64,000 nt of DNA from NCBI GenBank assembly GCA_002387205.1, contig DGLA01000020.1:1-64000 (forward strand), given 5' to 3'. The DNA comes from Stutzerimonas stutzeri (GTDB lineage Bacteria; Pseudomonadota; Gammaproteobacteria; Pseudomonadales; Pseudomonadaceae). Under the pieces are notes generated by a model. The model was not told the origin of the DNA, ran no database searches, and saw nothing but the letters and a program-made list of their open reading frames with translations. The translations under genes were made by a program, and so were the position numbers. Shown here in pieces: positions 28,695-36,340 of this stretch; position 1 is the first letter of the stretch, and every line of letters starts with the position of its first letter.

Positions 28695-29509
28695 GCGATG
28701 CGGTCAAGGTCGAGGCGCCCAGCGCAAAGAACGAGCTGCCCGACAAGCGTCTGGTTGCCGCCTCGTTTTCCCGCGCTGCCGCCAGTTACGACGCCGTTGC
28801 CGAATTGCAGCGAGCGGTTGGCGGCGCCTTGATCGAATATCTTCCCGGTGACCTGCAACCTGAGCGATGGCTGGATCTGGGTAGCGGCACCGGCTATTTC
28901 TCGCGGGTGCTGGCGAACCGGTTCCCAGCCGGCAGTGGCGTCGCGCTGGATATTGCCGAAGGCATGCTGCGACATGCCCGTGCCCAGGGCGGAGCATCTA
29001 CGTTCGTTGTCGGAGACGCCGAGTGCCTGCCGGCGCGCGACGGGGCGTTCGACCTGATCTTTTCCAGCCTCGCGTTGCAATGGTGCGACGATTTTTCCGC
29101 GGTGCTCAGCGAGGCGAAGCGCGTGTTGCGACCGGGTGGCGTGCTGGCCTTCAGCAGCCTGTGCAAGGGTACGCTGCAAGAGCTGCGTGCCAGCTGGGAA
29201 ACCGTGGATGGCTTTGCCCACGTCAACCGCTTTCGCCCCATCGAGGTGTATCAACAGCTGTGCGCTGCCAGTGGCTTGCGTCTGGGGCGGCTGGAGGTCC
29301 GGCCAGAGGTCCTGCATTTTTCAGAGCTGCGCCAGCTTACCCATGAACTCAAGGCACTTGGTGCGCACAATCTCAACCCCGGCCGCCCGGGCGGGCTGAC
29401 CGGAAGGGCGAGAATCCGCGCCCTGGTTGAGGCCTACGAGCGATATCGCACGCCGAATGGGCTGCCTGCGACCTACCAGGTCCTGTACGGCGTACTTCAC
29501 AAGGATTGA
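28691..29509 (+). CDS. bioC: malonyl-ACP O-methyltransferase
   Basis: BioC methylates malonyl-ACP using S-adenosylmethionine, disguising it as a fatty-acid primer. The 272-residue protein starts with a variable region, then K-R-L-V-A-A-S-F-S-R-A-A-A-S-Y-D, a family hallmark. The SAM-binding motif is L-D-L-G-S-G-T-G-Y-F-S. Later regions include L-A-L-Q-W-C-D-D and L-R-P-G-G-V-L-A-F-S. It is coupled to bioH by ATGA overlap and ends two bases before bioD. Confidence 0.94.
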   Translation: MSDAVKVEAPSAKNELPDKRLVAASFSRAAASYDAVAELQRAVGGALIEYLPGDLQPERWLDLGSGTGYFSRVLANRFPAGSGVALDIAEGMLRHARAQGGASTFVVGDAECLPARDGAFDLIFSSLALQWCDDFSAVLSEAKRVLRPGGVLAFSSLCKGTLQELRASWETVDGFAHVNRFRPIEVYQQLCAASGLRLGRLEVRPEVLHFSELRQLTHELKALGAHNLNPGRPGGLTGRARIRALVEAYERYRTPNGLPATYQVLYGVLHKD

Positions 29510-29510
29510 T

Positions 29511-30209
29511 ATGACGGCTGCTTTTTTCGTCACCGGAACTGACACTGAAGTCGGCAAGACCACCATCGCCGCGGCGTTGCTGCACGCAGCGCGGCTGAAG
29601 GGGCTCAGCACGGCGGCGGCAAAGCCTGTTGCGTCCGGGTGTGAGAATACGGCCGAAGGGTTGCGCAACAGCGACGCCCTGGCGCTGCTGGAGGAATGCT
29701 CGCTGTCGATGCGCTACGGGCAGGTCAACCCGTTCGCCTTCGAGCCGGCCATAGCCCCGCATCTGGCTGCGCGTGAAGCGGGCGTCGAGCTGAGTGTCGC
29801 GAGATTGCTTCAGCCAGCGCGTGACATGCTGGGGTTAGGAGCGGATTTCTCCCTGGTGGAAGGGGCAGGTGGCTGGCGAGTGCCGCTCACTGGCAGAGAA
29901 AACCTGTCGGACCTCGCCGTGCAACTGGGCCTGCCGGTGATTCTGGTGGTCGGGGTGCGCCTGGGGTGCATCAACCATGCGCTGCTCAGCGCCGAAGCGA
30001 TCGAGCGCGATGGACTGCGACTTGCCGGCTGGGTCGCCAATATCGTCGAGCCGGAGACCTCGCGGCTGCAGGAAAACCTCGAAACCTTGAGCGAGCGTCT
30101 TGCGGCGCCATGCCTCGGCCAGGTGCCGCGACTGCAGACAGCAAGCCCGGCCGAGGTGGCGAGCTATCTCGATCTCGCCCCGCTCGTGGTTCTGCCGCTC
30201 AAGGCTTGA
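29511..30209 (+). CDS. bioD: dethiobiotin synthetase
   Basis: BioD closes the ureido ring of dethiobiotin using ATP and CO2. The 232-residue protein has the P-loop G-T-D-T-E-V-G-K-T-T near the start, K-P-V-A-S-G, and V-E-G-A-G-G-W-R-V-P. The start ATG 29511 has AAGGA eight bases upstream. The longer in-frame extension to 29427 lies inside bioC and is rejected. Its last 11 bases overlap the convergent alcohol dehydrogenase gene. bioA is not in the window. Confidence 0.94.
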   Translation: MTAAFFVTGTDTEVGKTTIAAALLHAARLKGLSTAAAKPVASGCENTAEGLRNSDALALLEECSLSMRYGQVNPFAFEPAIAPHLAAREAGVELSVARLLQPARDMLGLGADFSLVEGAGGWRVPLTGRENLSDLAVQLGLPVILVVGVRLGCINHALLSAEAIERDGLRLAGWVANIVEPETSRLQENLETLSERLAAPCLGQVPRLQTASPAEVASYLDLAPLVVLPLKA

Positions 30210-31368
30210 ACACAGCGCGCATGCACTGCTCGGTCTTGTGCTTGAACAGCTTGTACCCCTCCGGTGACTGCTCCAGATCCATCGGGTGCGTCAGCAGATA
30301 GGACGGGTCCATCTCGCCATCCAGAATGTGCTGGAAGATGCGCTCGGCGTAGCGCTGCCCTGGTTGCTGGCCGGATCGCAACGTCAGCGCCTTGTTGACG
30401 ATGGCGCCCATGGGGAATTTATCCATCAGGCCGCCGTACACGCCCAGTACCGACACGGTGCCGGCCTTGCGGCAGGAGTGGATGGCCTGGCGCAGCGCAA
30501 CGCCCCGCTCGGTATGCAGCCGCAGCTGCTGCTTGACCTTGTCGTAAGCGTGCTCGATGCCGGTGCCATGGGCCTCCATACCGACCGCATCGATGCAACG
30601 GTCCGGGCCGCGTCCGCCAGTGAGCTCCAGCAGCGCCTCGTGCACATCGGTGGTTTCATAGTTGATGGTGATCGCGCCGGCTTTCTGCTCGGCAAGCGCC
30701 AGACGATCGGTGAAACGATCGATGGCGATGACGCGTTCAGCACCCATCAGGTAGGCGCTGCGAATCGCCATCTGACCAACGCCGCCGCAGCCCCATACCG
30801 CCACGGTATCGCCGGGCTGGATGTCGGCCTGGTCTGCACCGAAATACCCCGTCGGCACAGCGTCAGAGACAAACACGGCCTGCTCGTCGCTGACACCTTC
30901 CGGCACCTTGAACAGGTTTACTTCAGCGTAGGGCACGCGGATATAGGTAGCGTGACTGCCGGCATAACCGCCAAAGGCGTGGCTGTAACCAAAGATGCCC
31001 GAGCAGGTGTAGCCATAGGCGAGCTCGGTTTCCGCGCTGTTGGGGTTGGAGTTGTCGCAGCAATTGAAGTCTTTGGCCTTGCAGTGGCTGCATTCACCGC
31101 AACCGATGATGGAGATGGCGATGACGCGATCGCCCTTGCTGAAGCGCGTCACCGCCGACCCGGTTTCCACTACCTCGCCAAGAAACTCGTGGCCGAGGAT
31201 GCCGCCGGGATGCATGGTCGGCACATAGCCATCGACCAGGTGCAGATCGGAGCCGCAGACCGAGGACATGATGACCTTGAGGATCACGTCCTTCGGGTTG
31301 ACGATTTCCGGGTCCGGTACGGTGTCGACTTGCAGCATGTTCGGGCCTTGCCAGGTCAGTGCGCGCAT
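30199..31368 (-). CDS. zinc-dependent alcohol dehydrogenase family protein
   Basis: This 389-residue medium-chain dehydrogenase most resembles the group annotated as formaldehyde- or glutathione-dependent dehydrogenases (COG1063). Catalytic zinc ligands lie in V-C-G-S-D-L-H and G-H-E-F-L-G. Structural zinc cysteines are C-x-x-C-x-x-C in C-G-E-C-S-H-C and a later C. The NAD-binding motif is W-G-C-G-G-V-G-Q-M-A. The substrate cannot be assigned. The start codon overlaps the stop of the upstream SRPBCC gene (TAATG), so the two are translated as a pair. Its end overlaps bioD. Confidence 0.85.
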   Translation of the reverse strand: MRALTWQGPNMLQVDTVPDPEIVNPKDVILKVIMSSVCGSDLHLVDGYVPTMHPGGILGHEFLGEVVETGSAVTRFSKGDRVIAISIIGCGECSHCKAKDFNCCDNSNPNSAETELAYGYTCSGIFGYSHAFGGYAGSHATYIRVPYAEVNLFKVPEGVSDEQAVFVSDAVPTGYFGADQADIQPGDTVAVWGCGGVGQMAIRSAYLMGAERVIAIDRFTDRLALAEQKAGAITINYETTDVHEALLELTGGRGPDRCIDAVGMEAHGTGIEHAYDKVKQQLRLHTERGVALRQAIHSCRKAGTVSVLGVYGGLMDKFPMGAIVNKALTLRSGQQPGQRYAERIFQHILDGEMDPSYLLTHPMDLEQSPEGYKLFKHKTEQCMRAVFKP

Positions 31369-32156
31369 TATCGAGCCTCCCCGGTCGCAGCGATGCCGGT
31401 TTGCTTGTCGGCCGGTTCGCGGTTCACCTGGCCGGTCGAGATCTCTCCGGTTTCCATCAACTGTTTGAAGCGGCGCAGGTTCTGCTCGGCCTTGAAGCCC
31501 GTGAACGTGCTGACGCCACGGGCCAGCGCATAACCCAACTGACCGCCTGGCACTTCATGAGCCACTACCGCCTGGATTTCAGTGCCGCTGCCGTTGGGGG
31601 CATCACGGAAGGTTACCCAGCCCAGATTACGCACCGGAGCGGTGGGCTCGGACATCCAGGCCAGGCGTTCCCCGGGTATGTCCTCGGTGACATAGGTATC
31701 CCACTCGATGGGCTTATCCAGCATTGGTACTCGCGCGACCCAGTGGGCATGGTGATCGTCCCGCGCTTCGACGCGCTCGATGAACTCCATGAAGGTCGGC
31801 ATGTTGCTGAAGTCACGCCAGTAACGGTAAACCTCCTCGCGCGGCCTGTTTACCGTGATGCTCTTGGATAACGCACGGGCACGCCCCCAGTGGTGCTCGT
31901 CCGCCACCTGGTTTTCATAGAGCGTTGGCGACAGGGCGCGCTTGGCGTTGCATTGCCCTGACCCCCCGCGAGCGATGGCCATGCCCCCGGCGGCCAGCTC
32001 CAGCAGGCCGAAAACACCGCCTTTGCGCAGTCCGCGTGCCACCAGCCATCCGCCCATAAAGCCCGAGAACAGGCGTTCGACGCCATTAAGGTTGGGAACG
32101 CCGGGTTTAGCTGAAGCGCTGCGCATGGAAAGAAGGGACGGCTGCGAGGGGTTCAT
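31368..32156 (-). CDS. SRPBCC-family (cyclase/dehydrase-like) protein with a membrane segment
   Basis: The 262-residue protein has two parts. The N-terminal 80 residues contain a short hydrophobic Gly-rich region (F-M-G-G-W-L-V-A-R-G-L-R-K-G-G-V-F-G-L-L) like DUF2892-type membrane domains. The C-terminal SRPBCC/polyketide-cyclase domain runs from S-I-T-V-N-R-P-R-E-E-V-Y-R-Y-W-R-D-F through W-V-A-R-V and T-E-I-Q-A-V-V-A-H-E-V-P-G-G. Such domains bind hydrophobic ligands. GGAGG precedes the ATG. Coupling to the zinc dehydrogenase suggests a shared stress or detoxification role; this is inference only. Confidence 0.75.
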   Translation of the reverse strand: MNPSQPSLLSMRSASAKPGVPNLNGVERLFSGFMGGWLVARGLRKGGVFGLLELAAGGMAIARGGSGQCNAKRALSPTLYENQVADEHHWGRARALSKSITVNRPREEVYRYWRDFSNMPTFMEFIERVEARDDHHAHWVARVPMLDKPIEWDTYVTEDIPGERLAWMSEPTAPVRNLGWVTFRDAPNGSGTEIQAVVAHEVPGGQLGYALARGVSTFTGFKAEQNLRRFKQLMETGEISTGQVNREPADKQTGIAATGEAR

Positions 32157-32354
32157 GGCGATCCTCCGGTTGGGTATTGGTGAACAGCTGACTGCATCTT
32201 GATCGGTCTCGTTCCAGGGCTTTTCGATCCGGCGATGAACGCGCTCCGGTCATTCCTTGCAAGGAAGGCGCCTTCGTTATAGCGACGTGGAACTGGCGCC
32301 AGCGGGACGGCTCTGCTTCAATGATGGCCAAGTGATCATCGCAGGAGCCGAACC

Positions 32355-32612
32355 ATGCAGATCAACAGCAGCCTCCTGTCCGCTGGCCTCGGTGCCTACC
32401 AGGCCGGACAGCAACGAGTCGATCATTCCGGCGCAGCCATAGCGGGCCGCACCTTGCCGGCAGCTGAAACCTCCCAGGCGGTGGCCGATTCGCTCGAGCT
32501 GACCGAGCAGCTCGTACAGATGAAGGTGGGCGAGCATCAGGCCAAAGCAGGCGTCCGCCTGCTGCAGACGGCTGATGAAGTGCTTGGCACGCTGATCAAC
32601 ACCAAAGCCTGA
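32355..32612 (+). CDS. small conserved Pseudomonas protein of unknown function
   Basis: The 85-residue protein begins M-Q-I-N-S-S-L-L-S-A-G-L-G-A-Y-Q-A-G-Q. It has a C-terminal helix with M-K-V-G-E-H-Q-A-K-A-G-V-R-L-L-Q-T-A-D-E-V-L-G-T-L-I. The pattern (short N-terminal amphipathic helix, Ser/Ala-rich middle, long C-terminal helix) recalls the end helices of flagellar rod and hook proteins, but no domain can be named. CAGGAG lies at good spacing before the ATG. The position between bioD and a fadE-type gene matches, as I recall, a small hypothetical gene in P. aeruginosa (PA0505 region). Confidence 0.7.
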   Translation: MQINSSLLSAGLGAYQAGQQRVDHSGAAIAGRTLPAAETSQAVADSLELTEQLVQMKVGEHQAKAGVRLLQTADEVLGTLINTKA

Positions 32613-32618
32613 CCCTAA

Positions 32619-32635
32619 CCGGCCGTCCTGGCCGG
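32619..32635 (+). terminator. possible terminator hairpin after the small gene
   Basis: CCGGCC-GTCCT-GGCCGG forms a perfect six-base stem seven bases after the stop codon. There is no T run after it, so termination would be weak or factor-assisted. Confidence 0.4.
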
Positions 32636-32710
32636 CTGAGGCTCCCGTCATGGGCGGCCATTCATACCTATAGTTACCGAGGCGCCGACGAATGGCGTCA
32701 CGGGCGCTGC

Positions 32711-32754
32711 TTGACATCGATCAGGCCTAAACGTATGTTTCAAACGCCTGTTTG
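32711..32754 (+). promoter_or_regulatory. sigma-70 promoter with candidate PsrA box, upstream of acyl-CoA dehydrogenase
   Basis: TTGACA (32711-32716), a 17-bp spacer and TATGTT (32734-32739) form a good sigma-70 promoter. Starting two bases later, CAAAC-GCCT-GTTTG (32741-32754) is a perfect palindrome. It matches the PsrA motif (G/CAAAC-N2-4-GTTTG/C) known from Pseudomonas. Placed at the start of transcription, PsrA would repress until long-chain fatty acids release it. Confidence 0.65.
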
Positions 32755-32848
32755 ACCTGCCGGGGCAAAGCCGGATGGTCCATTCCAAATCAAGCGTGGC
32801 TGAGCTGTCGGCCACCTGAATCAAGAACCCACCGCTGAGGTTTACGCT

Positions 32849-34654
32849 ATGCCTGACTACAAGGCCCCCTTGCGCGATATCCGCTTTGTACGTGATGAAT
32901 TGCTCGGCTACGAAGCGCATTATCAGAGCCTTCCGGGCTGTGAAGACGCCACCCCGGACATGGTCAACGCCATTCTCGACGAAGGCGCCAAGTTCTGTGA
33001 GCAGGTGATTGCCCCACTCAATCGCGTTGGTGACATCGAAGGGTGCACCTGGAGCGAAAGCGGCGTGAAGACGCCGACCGGCTTCAAGGAAGCCTACCAG
33101 CAGTTCGTGGAAGGCGGCTGGCCGAGCCTGGCCCATGATGTCGAGCACGGCGGCCAGGGGCTGCCTGAGTCGCTGGGCCTGGCCATCAGCGAAATGATCG
33201 GTGAAGCCAACTGGTCCTGGGGCATGTACCCCGGTCTGTCCCATGGCGCGATGAATACCCTGCACGAGCACGGCACGCCCGAGCAGCAGCAGGCCTATCT
33301 GACCAAACTGGTCTCTGGCGAGTGGACCGGCACCATGTGCCTGACCGAACCGCATTGCGGTACCGACCTGGGCATGCTGCGCACCAAGGCCGAGCCTCAG
33401 GCCGATGGCAGCTACAAGGTATCCGGTACCAAGATCTTCATCTCCGCGGGTGAACACGACATGGCCGATAACATCGTCCATATCGTTCTGGCTCGTCTGC
33501 CCGATGCGCCGGCTGGCACCAAGGGCATCTCCCTGTTCATCGTGCCGAAATTCCTGCCGAACGCCGAAGGCGGCGTGGGCGAGCGCAATGGCGTGTCTTG
33601 TGGCTCCCTGGAACACAAGATGGGTATCCACGGCAACGCCACTTGCGTGATGAACTTCGATGGCGCCACTGGCTTCCTGATCGGCCCGCCCAACAAGGGC
33701 CTGAACTGCATGTTCACCTTCATGAACACGGCGCGTCTGGGTACTGCGCTGCAGGGCCTGGCACACGCTGAAATCGGCTTCCAGGGCGGTATCAAGTATG
33801 CGCGTGAGCGTCTGCAGATGCGTTCGCTGACCGGTCCGAAGGCGCCCGAAAAGGCTGCTGATCCGATCATCGTGCATCCTGACGTACGCCGCATGTTGCT
33901 GACCATGAAGGCCTTTGCCGAAGGCAACCGGGCGATGATGTATTTCGCAGCCAAGCAGGTCGACATCGTCCAGCGCAGCAAGGATGAAGCCGAGCGCAAA
34001 GCCGCCGACGCGATGCTGGCGTTCCTGACCCCGATCGCCAAGGCGTTCATGACCGAAGTCGGCTTCGAAGCGGCCAACCATGGCGTGCAGATCTACGGCG
34101 GCCACGGTTTCATCGCTGAGTGGGGCATGGAGCAAAACGTGCGAGACAGCCGTATCTCCTGCCTGTACGAGGGCACCACAGGCATCCAGGCGCTTGACTT
34201 GCTGGGCCGCAAGGTGCTGATGACTCAGGGCGAGGCGCTGAAGGGCTTCACCAAGGTGGTGCACAAGTTCTGCCAGGCCAACGAAGGCAACGAGGCGGTC
34301 AAGCAGTTCGTCGAGCCGCTGGCCAAGCTGAACAAGGAGTGGGGCGATTTGACCATGAAGGTCGGTATGGCTGCGATGAAGAACCGCGAAGAAGTCGGAG
34401 CTGCTTCGGTGGATTACCTGATGTATTGCGGTTACGCCTGCCTGGCCTACTTCTGGGCGGACATGGCGCGCCTGGCGTCGGAAAAGATCGCTGCTGGTGA
34501 AGACTCCGACGGTTTCTACACCGCAAAAGTGCAGACCGCACGCTTCTATTTCCAGCGCATCCTGCCGCGTACCCGCACTCACGTCGAAGCCATGCTATCG
34601 GGGGCTGACAACCTGATGGACATGGATGAGGCTCATTTCGAGCTGGCCTACTGA
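32849..34654 (+). CDS. acyl-CoA dehydrogenase (FadE-like, first of pair)
   Basis: This 601-residue FAD enzyme catalyses the first step of beta-oxidation. It starts M-P-D-Y-K-A-P-L-R-D-I-R-F-V, a signature of the Pseudomonas PA0506/PA0508 group with an N-terminal extension. The middle domain has M-C-L-T-E-P-H-C-G-T-D-L-G and I-F-I-S-A-G-E-H-D. The C domain has I-Y-G-G-H-G-F-I-A-E-W-G-M-E-Q, then Y-E-G-T-T-G-I-Q-A-L-D-L-L with the catalytic Glu. It is about as long as, and clearly paralogous to, the gene at 36341. It has its own promoter with a PsrA-like box, and a strong terminator follows it. Confidence 0.92.
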   Translation: MPDYKAPLRDIRFVRDELLGYEAHYQSLPGCEDATPDMVNAILDEGAKFCEQVIAPLNRVGDIEGCTWSESGVKTPTGFKEAYQQFVEGGWPSLAHDVEHGGQGLPESLGLAISEMIGEANWSWGMYPGLSHGAMNTLHEHGTPEQQQAYLTKLVSGEWTGTMCLTEPHCGTDLGMLRTKAEPQADGSYKVSGTKIFISAGEHDMADNIVHIVLARLPDAPAGTKGISLFIVPKFLPNAEGGVGERNGVSCGSLEHKMGIHGNATCVMNFDGATGFLIGPPNKGLNCMFTFMNTARLGTALQGLAHAEIGFQGGIKYARERLQMRSLTGPKAPEKAADPIIVHPDVRRMLLTMKAFAEGNRAMMYFAAKQVDIVQRSKDEAERKAADAMLAFLTPIAKAFMTEVGFEAANHGVQIYGGHGFIAEWGMEQNVRDSRISCLYEGTTGIQALDLLGRKVLMTQGEALKGFTKVVHKFCQANEGNEAVKQFVEPLAKLNKEWGDLTMKVGMAAMKNREEVGAASVDYLMYCGYACLAYFWADMARLASEKIAAGEDSDGFYTAKVQTARFYFQRILPRTRTHVEAMLSGADNLMDMDEAHFELAY

Positions 34655-34670
34655 GGTCGTCGTCATGAAA

Positions 34671-34698
34671 AACCGCTGCTCTGGCAGCGGTTTTTTTT
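34671..34698 (+). terminator. rho-independent terminator
   Basis: AACCGCTGC-TCTG-GCAGCGGTT followed by a run of T (34691-34698). The nine-base stem lies 17 bases after the acyl-CoA dehydrogenase stop. Confidence 0.92.
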
Positions 34699-34780
34699 AG
34701 GCTTCCTGCGCGCTTCGGTGTGAATACCTGAGCGAGTGCAGGCAAAATGCCTGCTTTCCTGCGGCCGAACCGGAGCCGTC

Positions 34781-36088
34781 GTGCATCGCCTGAATCCTGC
34801 ACGCTTGAGCCACTTCTATGCGCCTTTGGCTTTACTGGGCGGCGGGCTGGCGGCTGCACGGCAGCCGAGCCTGAGCGAGTTCTTCATCTCGCTGTTCAAC
34901 GTATTGCCCACGGTACTGCTCCTGCTCGGCGGGGCTTTTTGCATCGCCTATGCGCGGGTGCGTGAGACCTTTCTGCTGCTGGTGGTCTACCTCGTCTATT
35001 TCCTGCTCGATACTCAGGTCGATCACTTCCGGCTTACGGGCGCGCCGTTGCCGGAGGCCGCATTGACCTTTCATCTCTGTAGCCTGTTAGTGCCTGCTTT
35101 GTATGGGCTGTTCGCCCTCTGGCATGAGCGCGCACACCTGGTGCAGGATGCCCTGGCACGCCTCGCCGTGCTGTTTGCCGTGTCGGTATCCGCGTTCGCC
35201 CTGGCCCGGCGATTCCCCGACTCGATGCTCGATTGGCTGGCTGAGGTCCGCTGGCCGTCTTTGCAGGCAGATTGGCTGCAGCTCATCCAGCTGGCTTACC
35301 CGGTATTCCTGATCGCGCTTCTGGGGTTGTTGGCGCAGTACCTGAGACGCCCGCGCCCGGTGCACGCCGCGCAGCTGGCGGCATTGACAGGGCTGCTGCT
35401 GATGCTGCCACAGGTGTTCAGTCGTCCGGGGGCGCTCAATATCATGAGCAGCTTGATAATGCTGATGCTGGTGGTCTCGATTGCTCAGGAGGCTTATCAG
35501 ATGGCCTTTCGTGACGAGCTGACCGGGCTTCCGGGGCGCCGCGCCTTGAACGAACGGCTGCAGCGCCTGGGACGCCAATATGTGATCGCCATGGCCGACG
35601 TGGATCGCTTCAAGGCCTTCAACGACACCCATGGGCATGATGTCGGCGATGAGGTGCTGCGCCTAGTCGCGAGCCGGCTGCGCAAGGTCGGTGGCGGTGG
35701 CCGTGCCTATCGCTATGGTGGGGAAGAGTTTGCGTTGGTTTTCCCTGGGCGTGACCTGGAACACTGCTTGCCGTATCTGGAGGCGGTGCGCGAGGCTGTC
35801 GCGAGTTATCCGCTGCAGTTGCGTGACAAGTCCAGCCGGCCAAAGGATGCGGATCAGGGGCGGCAGCGCCGCGGTATTGCTTCGGCAGCCACGGTCTCCG
35901 TGACCATCAGCATCGGCGTTGCCGAGCGACTGATGACCCAGCGCAGTCCCGAGGAGGTGATCAAAAAAGCCGATCAGGCGCTCTATAGCGCCAAAGGCGC
36001 GGGGCGCAACTGCATCCGTTCGGATGGTGACAACCGGCGCGGTGCGGTGCGTACCAGCCGGCGCACGGCTGCTGGAGCCGAGAGGTAG
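34781..36088 (+). CDS. membrane diguanylate cyclase (GGDEF)
   Basis: It makes the second messenger c-di-GMP from GTP. Of 435 residues, about 1-225 hold some seven hydrophobic helices (a 7TM-like sensor without recognised ligand motifs). The GGDEF domain starts at F-R-D-E-L-T-G-L-P-G-R-R-A-L, with M-A-D-V-D-R-F-K-A-F-N-D and active site R-Y-G-G-E-E-F, a functional variant. The usual RxxD inhibitory site before it is absent (R-A-Y-R), so product inhibition at that site is not expected. An insert of about 15 charged residues (K-S-S-R-P-K-D-A-D-Q) precedes the last strand. I chose GTG 34781 because CGGAG lies five bases upstream; an in-frame GTG at 34736 has no ribosome binding site. Confidence 0.88.
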   Translation: MHRLNPARLSHFYAPLALLGGGLAAARQPSLSEFFISLFNVLPTVLLLLGGAFCIAYARVRETFLLLVVYLVYFLLDTQVDHFRLTGAPLPEAALTFHLCSLLVPALYGLFALWHERAHLVQDALARLAVLFAVSVSAFALARRFPDSMLDWLAEVRWPSLQADWLQLIQLAYPVFLIALLGLLAQYLRRPRPVHAAQLAALTGLLLMLPQVFSRPGALNIMSSLIMLMLVVSIAQEAYQMAFRDELTGLPGRRALNERLQRLGRQYVIAMADVDRFKAFNDTHGHDVGDEVLRLVASRLRKVGGGGRAYRYGGEEFALVFPGRDLEHCLPYLEAVREAVASYPLQLRDKSSRPKDADQGRQRRGIASAATVSVTISIGVAERLMTQRSPEEVIKKADQALYSAKGAGRNCIRSDGDNRRGAVRTSRRTAAGAER

Positions 36089-36340
36089 TGCAGGCGCTTC
36101 GTTTCCTCGTAGCACAATGAGCTGCCAGGGCAGCGCCAAAGCGCACCGGGACACAACAGCGCAGGGCGCCTCGCGCAGTTGCGCCTCATGGATGCGGCCG
36201 GCAAATTCACATGACCGTACTGTCGCAACGAGAACCGGTAAGTCATTTAAAGACGCTTCGGGCGGCGCTCAGTCTTCCGTTAGACTCCGGCAACTGCTAC
36301 GGCCAAGTGGCCGAGTGACACGTTTTGCGAGGTCTTTTTC

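Noticed and set aside
36089..36340. tRNA-like or regulatory RNA upstream of the second acyl-CoA dehydrogenase (GGCCAAGTGGCCGAGTG)
   Set aside because: Only a short stem can be formed; no cloverleaf, anticodon arm or acceptor pairing is present.
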